A stretch of DNA of 64,000 bases from Streptomyces sp. NBC_00102. GTDB lineage: Bacteria > Actinomycetota > Actinomycetes > Streptomycetales > Streptomycetaceae. A program made the translations under genes and the position numbers. Location of the stretch: positions 4,173,501 to 4,237,500 of the forward strand of contig NZ_JAPEMC010000001.1 of the NCBI RefSeq assembly GCF_026343115.1. The letters are read 5' to 3'. The notes beneath the pieces are model-generated. The model was not told the origin of the DNA. It made no database searches and saw nothing but the letters and a program-made list of their open reading frames with translations. Positions 1 through 7,943 of the stretch are shown in pieces (within the stretch, counting starts at the first letter, position 1; every line of letters begins with the position of its first letter).

Positions 1-326
1 TTGCCTCCGAGCCCCAGCGCGGTGGCCCAGACCCGCAGGTCGCCCCGGCCGGTGGCCGCGTTGGACGGGCCGATGCCGTCCATGGAGACGCCCACCCGGT
101 GTGCGGCGCGCGGGAGTTCGCCGTACGGCAGTCCGAAGACGGTGGCGCGTCCCGCGGTGGGCCGGGCGAGGCCCAGCAGCATACGCAGGGTCGTCGTCTT
201 GCCGGCTCCGTTGCGTCCGAGAAGTCCCACGACCCTGCCGGACGCGACCCGGAAGGAGACGTCCTCGACGGCGGTCACTTCGCCGTACCGCTTGGTGAGG
301 CCCTCGACCTCGACTACGTCGGTCAT
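1..326 (-). CDS. ABC transporter ATP-binding protein (N-terminal part, cut by window edge)
   Basis: The first 108 residues of an ABC ATPase are visible and the rest lies left of the window. The start is ATG at 326. A Walker A motif GRNGAGKTT lies at residues 37-45, preceded by the usual beta-strand block and an aromatic Tyr at residue 14. The Q-loop region is partly visible. Its start is 2 nt from the stop of the small membrane protein at 329-526, so the two are probably co-transcribed. Next to a RiPP cluster, export or self-protection of the mature peptides is the likely job, but this is inferred from position only. Confidence 0.85.
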   Translation of the reverse strand, partial: MTDVVEVEGLTKRYGEVTAVEDVSFRVASGRVVGLLGRNGAGKTTTLRMLLGLARPTAGRATVFGLPYGELPRAAHRVGVSMDGIGPSNAATGRGDLRVWATALGLGG

Positions 327-328
327 GG

Positions 329-526
329 TCAGTTCCTCCCCCGGGCGCGGAGGTAGAGGCCGAGGCCTGCGATCAGCAGCAGCTCGACACCCACGCAGAC
401 CAGCAGGGCGACGGTCCGCGTACGGCCGCTGGTGAGTGCCGAGACGATGCCGGGGGCGGCCATGACGGCGACCAGCCAGCAGCCCGCGAGGGCCCACGGA
501 AAGCCGCGGGAAGCAGCCTGGGACAT
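329..526 (-). CDS. Small two-helix membrane protein beside ABC ATPase
   Basis: A 65-residue protein with two predicted membrane helices (about residues 10-30 and 38-58) and a basic C-terminus ending RARGRN. The ATG at 526 has a GGAG ribosome site about 8 nt upstream. It lies between the RiPP precursor block and the ABC ATPase, 2 nt from the latter. I recognise no family. It may be a permease accessory or immunity-like peptide, which is inference from position. Confidence 0.6.
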   Translation of the reverse strand: MSQAASRGFPWALAGCWLVAVMAAPGIVSALTSGRTRTVALLVCVGVELLLIAGLGLYLRARGRN

Positions 527-745
527 GGAGGGAACTCTCCTTCGGTCGTGCGGGGTCCTGCGCTTCGGATCGGAGGGGCGGCCCGGCGGTGCGATGCCGT
601 CGGGGTGAGTGAGGGGGCGGGAGCCCGCCTCGGGCGCGGAGTCGTCCGGCGCGTGCGGGGCATACTCGGAGATACGGGAACGGCGTGCCGCCGCGCCGGT
701 AGCCCGGGCGCGGCGGCACGAGCCGCACGTAACATCTCGCCGGGG

Positions 746-784
746 CCCTGTCCCGGATGCACCAGTCCTGCATCCGGAACAGGG
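746..784 (-). terminator. Hairpin terminator after the precursor-peptide genes
   Basis: Two 16-nt arms (746-761 and 769-784) pair with one mismatch around a 7-nt loop. The hairpin lies 21 nt past the stop of the last precursor gene on the minus strand. It separates the RiPP biosynthetic operon from the downstream membrane protein and ABC ATPase genes. Confidence 0.7.
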
Positions 785-805
785 TCCCTTGGCGTGCCGG
801 ACCGG

Positions 806-985
806 TCAGGTCGCGACGACGACCGACGTGATGACCAGCGAGGCGTAGGTGGTGCTGACGGCCGCCGACACTCCGAAGCTGACCAGGAAGCTGTTCCACC
901 AGTCGGGGGCGTCCATGCCCTCCAGCTCCTCCATGTCCAGTTCCTGCATGGCCAGTTCGAGAGCCGAGTTGTTGTTCTCCTGCAT
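806..985 (-). CDS. mpaA: Daptide-type RiPP precursor peptide 1
   Basis: A 59-residue peptide. The ATG at 985 has ribosome site GAGGTG; an in-frame GTG at 994 lies inside that site and is less likely. The N-terminal part is acidic and leader-like, with MQELDMEELEGMDAP at about residues 13-27. The following core is hydrophobic and begins with DWWNSF. It ends in VVVAT, so the C-terminal residue is Thr, the residue converted in daptides to a dimethylated propanediamine end group. Leader layout and ending match the second peptide at 1081-1269. The class assignment rests on the neighbouring dehydrogenase, aminotransferase and methyltransferase. Confidence 0.8.
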   Translation of the reverse strand: MQENNNSALELAMQELDMEELEGMDAPDWWNSFLVSFGVSAAVSTTYASLVITSVVVAT

Positions 986-1080
986 TGCTTTCACCTCAAT
1001 CTCTGTGTGGGTACCGCGTGGGACGTACGGGGATCGCGCTCGGCCGGGGGCGGCCCGGTGGGCCGGACCCGGGGAGTGGA

Positions 1081-1269
1081 TCAGGTGGCCAGCGTGATCA
1101 GCGAGACGTAGGAAACGACCGCGCCCGCGCTCAGACCGCCGACGAAGCTGAGGACGTCGCTCCAGCCGAAGGGCGCGTCGAGCGCCTCCAGCTCCTGCAT
1201 GTCCAGCTCGTGCGCCTCCAGCTCCTGAAGAGCCAGCTCCAGAGGGGCCTTGGTGTCCGTGTTCTGCAT
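1081..1269 (-). CDS. mpaA: Daptide-type RiPP precursor peptide 2
   Basis: A 62-residue peptide starting at ATG 1269 with a strong AAGGAGGAG ribosome site. It has an acidic leader with two MQEL/LQEL-type repeats and the boundary motif EALDAP (residues 27-32). The hydrophobic core begins FGWSDVLSF and ends LITLAT. The leader resembles precursor 1 closely and the core has diverged. Ser/Thr and small residues are common, but there are no Cys residues, which argues against lanthipeptide or sactipeptide classes. Having two precursors behind one enzyme set suggests a two-peptide or multi-product system. Confidence 0.8.
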   Translation of the reverse strand: MQNTDTKAPLELALQELEAHELDMQELEALDAPFGWSDVLSFVGGLSAGAVVSYVSLITLAT

Positions 1270-1311
1270 GGGTTCTCCTCCTTCCGAGGTGTTGATCTCC
1301 TGGTGGTGCGC

Positions 1312-1331
1312 CCGCCGGCGGGTACCGGCGG
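1312..1331 (-). other. Small hairpin between dehydrogenase and precursor genes
   Basis: Seven-base arms CCGCCGG and CCGGCGG flank a 6-nt loop in the 131-nt gap between the dehydrogenase stop (1401) and the precursor 2 start (1269). It could act as a processing or attenuation point that sets the precursor-to-enzyme ratio, or be a chance GC-rich repeat. No T-run follows it. Confidence 0.3.
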
Positions 1332-1400
1332 AAGTCTGCGGGTGAGGGGCCTCACCGCGAGGGCCGCCCGGGGGCAGGGGCTCCGCCGCGGGGGCCGGCC

Positions 1401-2606
1401 TCAGGACGGGACCGGGGTGCGTACCGCCTCCGTCAGCGCCGCGCGGACGTCGGGCAGCGCCAGCGCGCCGAGGGTCGGCAGCCCGTCGCCCCAGGCCCGC
1501 ATGGTGGCGCGGGCCACCTCCGCGGTCCGCTCGGGCGTGGCGTTCAGCCCGCGGGCGATGGACCAGTCGTCCAGCAGTGCGGTGATGCCCTCGACCGGGT
1601 CCTCGGGCGTCGGCACCGACCGCCCCTCCGCGACCGCCCGCCAGAGCCGGGCCAGCCGGGACGCCGAACCCCACCGGGTGTCGCCGTCCGCGATCCGCCG
1701 CCACAGCGGCGGCAGCAGGGCGGCGGCGGCCGTCATCTTCCGGACCCCGAGGGCGGTGGAGAGCTCGTTGGCGAGATACCAGCCCTTGCAGGCGGCGGGC
1801 TCCCGGCCGAGGTTGAGCCACTGCTGATGGCTCAGCCCGCTCAGTTTGGCGATCTCCAGCCGCAGGGTGTCGTCGGCCGCGCCCCCGGTCGCCCGTACGT
1901 CCGCCACCCGGTCGCCGAGGCCCACCAGCAGCCCCAGCAGCGTCCGGGCGAAGGCGTCCTCCACCGGCAGCTCCCGGTGGTCGCCCGCGTACATCCCGGA
2001 GAGCCGGAAGAAGACCTCCAGCACCCCCTCGGCGAGGAGTTCGAGCGGCAGCGTCCGGGTGGCCGCCGGGTCGTAGACCGCCACCTCGGGCTGGAGCCCG
2101 TTGCCCAGTACCAGCCGCTTGCCGGTGGGGGTGGCCAGGCAGACCGCACCGCTCAGCTCGCTGCCCGTGCCCACCGTCGTCGGTACGGTGACGAGCGGCA
2201 GACGGGGCACCGAACCCGCCGACAGCAGGATGAGCCCACTGCGGTGCCGGACCGCCAGCCGGTCGCGCACGTCCGGGTCGGAACGCAGCAGGACCGCGAG
2301 CTTCGCCCGGTCGAGAAGGGAGCCGCCGCCCACCGCGACCACCAGGTCGCTGTCGGCCAGCCGGCCGGCGAGCTCCTGGACGCCGCCCAGGTCGCCGGGG
2401 CCGGTGAGGACCACCCGCTCGGTGTCCCAGCCCGCCCAGTCCGCCCGCTCCCGCACCCGGGCCACCGCCTCGCCCTCGGCGACCGCCGAGTCCGCGAGGA
2501 CGGTGAGGCGCCGGCCCTCGTGCTGGGGCAGCCACTTGGACAGACCGTCCAGGCCGTACGCCACCCGGGTGAGCGGGTGCCTGCTGAGGCTCCAGACCAC
2601 CTCCAT
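1401..2606 (-). CDS. mpaC: Daptide-type dehydrogenase (iron-alcohol-dehydrogenase fold)
   Basis: A 401-residue protein starting at ATG 2606, overlapping the aminotransferase stop by 1 nt (TGATG). The nucleotide-binding signatures of the Fe-ADH/dehydroquinate-synthase-like superfamily are clear: VAVGGGS at 90-96 and TVPTTVGTGSE at 140-150. In daptide biosynthesis this family is thought to oxidise the C-terminal Thr side chain, leading to decarboxylation. The places where Fe-ADHs carry metal ligands (Asp/His near 195-201, and His-Gly near 290) read EVFFR and KM here, so the usual iron site looks absent. Assignment is by fold plus context. Confidence 0.78.
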   Translation of the reverse strand: MEVVWSLSRHPLTRVAYGLDGLSKWLPQHEGRRLTVLADSAVAEGEAVARVRERADWAGWDTERVVLTGPGDLGGVQELAGRLADSDLVVAVGGGSLLDRAKLAVLLRSDPDVRDRLAVRHRSGLILLSAGSVPRLPLVTVPTTVGTGSELSGAVCLATPTGKRLVLGNGLQPEVAVYDPAATRTLPLELLAEGVLEVFFRLSGMYAGDHRELPVEDAFARTLLGLLVGLGDRVADVRATGGAADDTLRLEIAKLSGLSHQQWLNLGREPAACKGWYLANELSTALGVRKMTAAAALLPPLWRRIADGDTRWGSASRLARLWRAVAEGRSVPTPEDPVEGITALLDDWSIARGLNATPERTAEVARATMRAWGDGLPTLGALALPDVRAALTEAVRTPVPS

Positions 2607-3901
2607 CAGACGGCCCCCGCCCCCGCCGCGGCGCCGACTGCCGCCGCGCCGGTCACCGTGTACGCGTCGATCCCGGCCCTGATGCGGAGCAGGAGTTCGT
2701 CGAGGTCCCCGTCGGTGTAGGTCAGCGCCGGCAGGATCTGCACCCCGGACACGCTGGGGTGGACCAGGGCACCGGCCCGGCGGATCGCCGCGACCAGCGC
2801 GGGGACCTCTCCCTGCGGCAGCGGTGCGCCGTCGTCGCCCGCCGCGGAGAGCCGGATCGACCGGAAGCAGCCCGCTCCGGTGGTCGCGCTCACCCGGGGG
2901 TGCCCGGCCACCAGGGCGTCCAGCGCGGTGTCCAGCCGTGCCGAGAGGCGACGGGCCGAGGCGACCGCGTCCAGCCGGCGCATCTCGGCGAGCGTGGCGG
3001 AGATCGCCGCACAGGTCACCGGGGTGCCGGCCTGCGTCTCGCCGTGGACGAGCACGTCCCCGGAGGCGTCGAAGGGTTCGGCCACGGCACGGGAGACCAG
3101 GACCGCCGCTGCCGCGCTCGTGCCGTTGGTCAGCCCCTTCGACGTGATCAGCACGTCCGGGGGAGCGGGCCACCGCTGGGAGGCGAACAGACTGCCGGTG
3201 CGCCCGAAGCCGGTGGCCACCTCGTCGGCGACCAGCAGGAACCCGTGCTTCTCGCGGAGTTCCAGCAGGGTCTCGACGTACTCGGGGGTCAGCACCACCG
3301 CGCCCGTACCGAGCACCGGCTCGACCACCACGGCGGCGATCTGCGCGCCCTGCCGGGAGGCCAGCGCGCGGATCTCCTCCGGGGCGTTCGGCGACACGTG
3401 CCGCACCAGCCGCTGGTCGACCCCGTACACCGGCTGCCCCAGGTTCTCGCCGGTGAGCGCGAACCCGCCGAAGGTCAGCCCGTGGTAGCTGTCGCGGAGC
3501 CCCACCACCAGCTTGCGCTGCCCCTGGCCGCGCAGCGCGTGGTGGTGCCGCGCCACCTTCATCACCAGGTCGTTGGCGGCGCCGCCGGAGGTGGAGAAGA
3601 TCACCCGGGCGTACGTGTCCTCGCCGGCCGCCTCCACCAGCTCCCGGGCCGCGCGCCGGGCGTAGACGTTCTCGTAGCGGAAGACGGAGAGGTACGAGGC
3701 GTCCCGGAGCGCGGCGGAAGCGGCGTCGGCGATCGCCTCGTTGCCGTAGCCGAGGTTCGCGTTCCACAGGCCGCTGGTGCCGCAGAGGAGTTCGCGGCCG
3801 TCCAGGAAACGGACCCGCACCCCGTGCGCGGAGACCGTGCAGAGCTCGTCGTCCCCGTGCAGGGCGGGTGCCTGGAGGGACGGCCAGAGTGCGTCACCCA
3901 T
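2606..3901 (-). CDS. mpaD: Daptide-type class III aminotransferase (PLP)
   Basis: A 431-residue class III (ornithine/omega) aminotransferase. The PLP-contacting Asp is in LLVADEVATGFGRTG (D226) and the Schiff-base Lys is in LITSKGLTNG (K255). SGGAAN at 105-110 forms the phosphate-binding loop. ATG 3901 overlaps the methyltransferase stop (TGATG); an in-frame GTG at 3904 is the alternative start. In this pathway it would convert the C-terminal ketone made by oxidative decarboxylation into an amine. Substrate specificity is inferred from the cluster, since the fold alone would suit many ketones. Confidence 0.82.
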   Translation of the reverse strand: MGDALWPSLQAPALHGDDELCTVSAHGVRVRFLDGRELLCGTSGLWNANLGYGNEAIADAASAALRDASYLSVFRYENVYARRAARELVEAAGEDTYARVIFSTSGGAANDLVMKVARHHHALRGQGQRKLVVGLRDSYHGLTFGGFALTGENLGQPVYGVDQRLVRHVSPNAPEEIRALASRQGAQIAAVVVEPVLGTGAVVLTPEYVETLLELREKHGFLLVADEVATGFGRTGSLFASQRWPAPPDVLITSKGLTNGTSAAAAVLVSRAVAEPFDASGDVLVHGETQAGTPVTCAAISATLAEMRRLDAVASARRLSARLDTALDALVAGHPRVSATTGAGCFRSIRLSAAGDDGAPLPQGEVPALVAAIRRAGALVHPSVSGVQILPALTYTDGDLDELLLRIRAGIDAYTVTGAAAVGAAAGAGAV

Positions 3902-4737
3902 CACACGCCCTCCGCTTCCAGCAGGACGTCGCGGTGTCTGGGACCGCTCGCGGGCAGGGTGTGCCGGGCGGTGATCCGCAGCCCGGCATCGGCGAGTTCA
4001 CGCTCCAGCCGCTGGGCCGGAAGGACCCGGATCGACGTGGTGAGCACCTCGATCCGGTCGGCCGTCGCGGCCTCCGCCGCAGGCGGCAGGATGGTGACGC
4101 GCCGGGCGGGGGCGCCCTCTGGCCAGTGCTCGATCATCCGGTACCTGCGGCCGCTGGCCCCCTGGCCCTCGATGTCGAGGTCGGTGGCGCGGGCGGACTC
4201 GTCCTCCGGGTCCACCATGTCCACGGTGGAGAGCAGGAACCGCCCCCCGGGTGCGAGATGGGCCCGCACCGAGGCGAACAGCCCGGCCCGGCCCGCGTCG
4301 TCGAGCAGCGACACCGAGGTGGTGCCGAGCACCACGAGCCCGAAGGTGCGGCCCAGCTCGAAGGCGGCCATGTCGCCCTGCACGGGAACGCACCGGGCCC
4401 GCAGCCCCGCCGGAGCCGCCGCGAGGCGCTCCCGCAGCAGGTCCAGCATCTCGGCCTTGAGTTCCAGTGCCGTCACCCCGCGGCCCAGCGCGAGCAGCGG
4501 AAGTGTCAACCGGCCCGAACCGGAAGCGAGTTCCAGCACCGGCCCGGTCACCGCCCGCGCCACCCGCAGCACTTCGCGGATCTCGCTGGTGTCGGCCGCG
4601 GCGAGGTCGTGGTAGACGGGGGCGCCGACCGCGTCGTAGAGGTCGTGCAGCACCACCCGGTCGCCGTACCCGGCCAGTACCTCACCGGCGAGTCCGGGCG
4701 GATACTGCCGAGTTGCCGCTGTCACTGTCGTGGTCAC
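3901..4737 (-). CDS. mpaM: Daptide-type SAM-dependent N-methyltransferase
   Basis: A 278-residue class I methyltransferase with motif I VLELASGSGRL at about 67-77 and motif II acidic residue in TALELKAEM. The start is GTG 4737, whose GTGA overlaps the stop of the upstream recognition-protein gene. The expected role is mono- or dimethylation of the new C-terminal amine, giving the dimethyl-propanediamine group typical of daptides. Very tight overlap on both sides indicates translational coupling. Confidence 0.8.
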   Translation of the reverse strand: MTTTVTAATRQYPPGLAGEVLAGYGDRVVLHDLYDAVGAPVYHDLAAADTSEIREVLRVARAVTGPVLELASGSGRLTLPLLALGRGVTALELKAEMLDLLRERLAAAPAGLRARCVPVQGDMAAFELGRTFGLVVLGTTSVSLLDDAGRAGLFASVRAHLAPGGRFLLSTVDMVDPEDESARATDLDIEGQGASGRRYRMIEHWPEGAPARRVTILPPAAEAATADRIEVLTTSIRVLPAQRLERELADAGLRITARHTLPASGPRHRDVLLEAEGV

Positions 4738-5882
4738 GCTCCTGCCACCTCCGCCGGCGTCGCCCCGGGCCGAGTCTCCGGAAGCAGCGGGACGCCCCGT
4801 TCGGCGAAGAAGGCCAGCACCGCCGCCACGGCCGCCTCGGTCAGCGGGGCGGGGGTGTCCTCTCCCGCCTCGGCACGCGCGTGCTCCAGGGCCGCCCCGG
4901 GGGAACCGTGCACCAGGAGCCGTTCGGCGATCCCGGCCGCGGGGCGGCCGAGCCGGAAGGTCCGGTCGTGCCCCGGTACGCGTACGTACGCGGCCTCCGG
5001 AGTCCAGGCCAGGAAGGGCGCGCGCGGGTCGTCCGCGTCGTGCGGTCCGTCCACCGTGTCCAGCGAGGGCACCAGCCGGCCGCCGAACCCGGAGACCCGC
5101 ACATCGGTGACCCCGTGCACATGGAGGTCGCGCAGTACGTCCAGCGCGGCCATGTACCGCGCCAGCCAGGGGCGTTCGGCCGTCCGTGCGGCGCGCTGGT
5201 CCTCCGGCACGGCCGAGGTGAGAGAGAGCGGGGCGCCGGTCGCGTCCCCGGTGGCGAGTGCGGCCCACCGTGCGTCCAGCTCGGCCGCCGCGTCGCCCAC
5301 CACACCCAGCGGTGCGCCCTGCGGGGACACGGACACGCTGCCGTCGGCGGCCACCCAGAGCCGGGTGCCGGGACCGTCACCCGTCTCCCCGCTGCCCAGC
5401 GCGGGAAGGTCCGCGAGCTGGACCGCGGGGCTCACCGCGAAGGCGGCGAACTCGCCCTCCAGCCGGGCCCGGTCGGCGTCCGCGAGGAACGCCTCGAAGT
5501 CCGTCTCGCCGGCCACCCGGACGAGCGTGGTGCCCAGCAGGGACATGTACGGGCTGGTGCCGTAGTCCTGCACCTGAAGGAAGAGGACGCCGCCGATCGA
5601 GGCGTCGCCGCCCGGCTCGCTGAGCGAGCCCTCGAAACCCACCACGACGGCGCCCGACTCGTGGGACGCCTCGGAGGTTTCGGCGGACTCGTGCGTTCCC
5701 ACCGGGACGAGCACCAGGGAGCGCGGCCCGACCACGTCCGAGGCGAGCAGAGCCGGCAGGTGCGCGGCGTCCTCCAGGACCACGGTCGCGGTACCGCCCC
5801 CCGGGACGTCGCCCAGCAGCCGGCGTCCGGTGACCCAGGACCGCAGATGCAGACCGGCACGGCCGATCAGAGCCTCATGCAC
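4734..5882 (-). CDS. mpaB: Daptide biosynthesis RiPP recognition-type protein
   Basis: A 382-residue protein with no catalytic motif that I can see. It starts at GTG 5882 and overlaps the upstream oxidoreductase gene by 8 nt. In known daptide clusters a protein of this size and position is described as the RiPP recognition partner that works with the dehydrogenase. I assign it by position and size, not by a motif. It is acidic and Ala/Gly/Val-rich with no membrane segment, so cytoplasmic. It probably binds the acidic ELD/ELE leader of the precursors. Confidence 0.6.
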   Translation of the reverse strand: MHEALIGRAGLHLRSWVTGRRLLGDVPGGGTATVVLEDAAHLPALLASDVVGPRSLVLVPVGTHESAETSEASHESGAVVVGFEGSLSEPGGDASIGGVLFLQVQDYGTSPYMSLLGTTLVRVAGETDFEAFLADADRARLEGEFAAFAVSPAVQLADLPALGSGETGDGPGTRLWVAADGSVSVSPQGAPLGVVGDAAAELDARWAALATGDATGAPLSLTSAVPEDQRAARTAERPWLARYMAALDVLRDLHVHGVTDVRVSGFGGRLVPSLDTVDGPHDADDPRAPFLAWTPEAAYVRVPGHDRTFRLGRPAAGIAERLLVHGSPGAALEHARAEAGEDTPAPLTEAAVAAVLAFFAERGVPLLPETRPGATPAEVAGA

Positions 5883-6855
5883 GGGTTTCCCTCCGATCGG
5901 CGCCGACCGCCGTGAGAATCTTTTTCAGATCTTCCATGGCGGCCTTCGGGCCATAGAGATTGGCGACGCCGGTCAAATTGAGGACGATTTCGTCGACCCC
6001 GGCGATGCGGTATTCATCGAGTTGTTTGACGACGCTGTCGAGATCCCCGTGAATGAATGCACCGGCATCGGCCATGAGTCGCCCCGCCGATTTGGGGTCC
6101 ATCGTCGAGTAATCGATTCCCGCTTTGCCCAGCATGTCGATGTAATGCGGGGCCACCATGTGCCCGGAATTGCTGGAGAGTACGAAATCGGATACGTCCC
6201 GTCCGGGGCGCTCCAGTGCCACGGGCACCATCGCCGTCACCTTCGGCTCCGCCCGGCCCGCCGAGTCGGCGCCCTCGCGCAGCGCCGGGCGCACCACCCC
6301 GTCCAGGTAGGCGGCGGGTGTCAGCCACGTGATCGCCGCGTCCGCGACCTCGCCCGCCAGCCGCGCCATGCCGGGGCGCAGGACCCCGAGCCCGAGCTGG
6401 ACCTCCGGTGACATGACCGGTCCCATCTGGGCGTGGCAGCTGTAGAAATCGCCCTTCACCTCGACGATCCCGCCGCCCAGCAGTTCCCGCACGATCGTCA
6501 GGTACTCCCTGACCGCGCCGAGCTGACTGCGGTAGGGAGCGCCCAGCAGGCTCTGCTGGAACGTCTTGCCACCAGGGCCGAAACCGGCCAGCACGCTCTC
6601 GCCGGTCGCCATCGCCAGGGACTTGACCAGGTGTGCGGCCTCGAAGGGGTGCCGCAGGGGCATCAAGGTGACCCCGAGACCCGTCGGGACCCGGAATCCC
6701 GCACCCGCCACGGCGGAGAAAGTCTGGAAAGGCTCCATCAGAAGGCTCTGTCCCTGCCAGAGTCTCCGGGCTCCCGTCCATTCGACCAGAGCCGCATAGG
6801 GCAGCACTTGTTCGGTGCGTCGCGGCAGAAAAGGAATCAGTACGGAATAGTCCAC
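5875..6855 (-). CDS. LLM-class (luciferase-like) flavin/F420-dependent oxidoreductase
   Basis: A 326-residue luciferase-like TIM-barrel protein starting at GTG 6855 behind a GGGGGGCGAG ribosome site. Family signatures include RVPTGLGVTLMPLRHPFEAA near 55-74, which lies on the cofactor side, and LAGFGPGGK near 89-97. It is the first gene of the RiPP operon, as it overlaps the recognition-protein gene by 8 nt. LLM enzymes use FMN with a reductase, or F420. Its substrate is unknown. Either an extra oxidation or reduction of the peptide or help in the decarboxylation is possible. Confidence 0.75.
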   Translation of the reverse strand: MDYSVLIPFLPRRTEQVLPYAALVEWTGARRLWQGQSLLMEPFQTFSAVAGAGFRVPTGLGVTLMPLRHPFEAAHLVKSLAMATGESVLAGFGPGGKTFQQSLLGAPYRSQLGAVREYLTIVRELLGGGIVEVKGDFYSCHAQMGPVMSPEVQLGLGVLRPGMARLAGEVADAAITWLTPAAYLDGVVRPALREGADSAGRAEPKVTAMVPVALERPGRDVSDFVLSSNSGHMVAPHYIDMLGKAGIDYSTMDPKSAGRLMADAGAFIHGDLDSVVKQLDEYRIAGVDEIVLNLTGVANLYGPKAAMEDLKKILTAVGADRRETRA

Positions 6856-7241
6856 GTCTTCTCGCCCCCCTTCGTAATGTGCTGGATAGTTTCACGGAGC
6901 CACTGGTTCCGGGGAGGGGGTGCTGTTGCAGCTTCATGCACCGGACCGCTGCAGCAAGTTGCATTTCCTTCGCCGGTGGTTTTGCCGCTGATCAGAGGCC
7001 CTGCCGTGGGGCGTACCGCGAGCTCTGTCGGGCGCGGGGTGCGGGGTGGGGGGTGGGGGGTGTGTGGTGCGGGACCCCGGGGCGCCGAGGGCGGCGGGCG
7101 CCGGGGGCGGCAGGGGTGTGCGCAACCCGGACGGACCCCCTGCGGGCCGCCCGCACACGGTCCAGAATCGGAGACAAAATTGTTGACAATCCTGTTGGCC
7201 TAGATTTAGCGTCGACAAGCACTCACTCAGGGAGGGCACGA
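6856..7241. other. Divergent intergenic region between RiPP operon and gntR
   Basis: This 386-nt gap must hold promoters for the minus-strand RiPP operon and the plus-strand gntR operon. On the gntR side there is a palindromic site at 7179-7190. A G-rich low-complexity tract lies at about 7032-7062. I see no convincing ORF. A GCTG-TTG-CAGC dyad at 6922-6932 lies upstream of the RiPP operon and may be regulatory. Confidence 0.5.
7179..7190. promoter_or_regulatory. Predicted GntR operator overlapping the gntR -35 box
   Basis: ATTGTTGACAAT has perfect 5-base arms (ATTGT/ACAAT) and contains TTGACA (7183-7188), a consensus -35 hexamer. The same core, TTGTTGACAA, recurs before the transporter gene at 11636. 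Overlap with the -35 box suggests repression, including autoregulation by the adjacent GntR protein. Confidence 0.6.
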
Positions 7242-7892
7242 ATGCCGAAGGAAGCCAGTCCGGGCAGCGGGGAGCAGGCCAAGCAACTGGCCCTGTCCCG
7301 GCTCCGGCAGGCGATTCTGCGGGGCGAGATGGCACCGGCCCAGCGGCTGGTGGAGAACGAACTCGCCGAGCAGTTCGGTGTGACACGGGCCAGCATCCGT
7401 GCGGCGTTGATCGATCTCGCCGCGGAGGGGCTGGTGGAGCGGATCCGTAACCGCGGGTCCCGGGTGCGCGTGGTGACCGTGGAGGAGGCGGTGGCCATCA
7501 CCGAGTGCCGCATGGCGCTCGAAGGCTTGTGCGCGGCCAAGGCGGCGGTCCTGGCCACCGAGGCGCAGCGCGAGGAGCTGACCCGCCTGGGCGATTCGAT
7601 GGCCAAGGCGGTGGCGGAGGGCGATCCCCTCACCTACTCCGAGCTGAACCATCAACTGCACACCTGTGTGCGGGAGTTCTCGGGTCAGCGGACCGCCGTG
7701 GAGCTCCTGGAGCGTCTCAACGGACAACTGGTGCGCCACCAGTTCCAGTTGGCCTTGAGACCTGGTCGTCCCCAGCAGTCCCTGAGTGAACACCTGGCCA
7801 TGATCGAGGCGATCGTGGCCGGGGAGCCGCAGGCGGCGGAGCAGGCCGTCCGCGCCCATCTCAGCAGTGTGATCGACGTGTTGCGCGACTGA
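7242..7892 (+). CDS. GntR-family (FadR/FCD-type) transcriptional regulator
   Basis: A 216-residue regulator. The N-terminal winged helix spans about residues 14-75, with the hallmark LAEQFGVTRASIRAALIDLA. It is followed by an all-helical FCD effector domain in which His residues of NHQLH and EHLAM are probable metal or ligand contacts. ATG 7242 has ribosome site GGGAGG. It is 51 nt from the first catabolic gene and probably heads that operon. Shared operators at 7179 and 11635 make it the likely repressor of both aromatic catabolism and uptake, with a pathway compound as inducer. Confidence 0.9.
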   Translation: MPKEASPGSGEQAKQLALSRLRQAILRGEMAPAQRLVENELAEQFGVTRASIRAALIDLAAEGLVERIRNRGSRVRVVTVEEAVAITECRMALEGLCAAKAAVLATEAQREELTRLGDSMAKAVAEGDPLTYSELNHQLHTCVREFSGQRTAVELLERLNGQLVRHQFQLALRPGRPQQSLSEHLAMIEAIVAGEPQAAEQAVRAHLSSVIDVLRD

Positions 7893-7943
7893 CCCGGGTG
7901 TCCGGCGGGCCGGTGGCGCACCCGCAGCGAAGGAGATCCGAGC

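Noticed and set aside
1401..3767. A 788-residue minus-strand frame joining dehydrogenase and upstream sequence
   Set aside because: The real dehydrogenase begins at ATG 2606, where the aminotransferase stop overlaps it. The upstream part is the aminotransferase gene read in another frame, rich in Arg/Gly.
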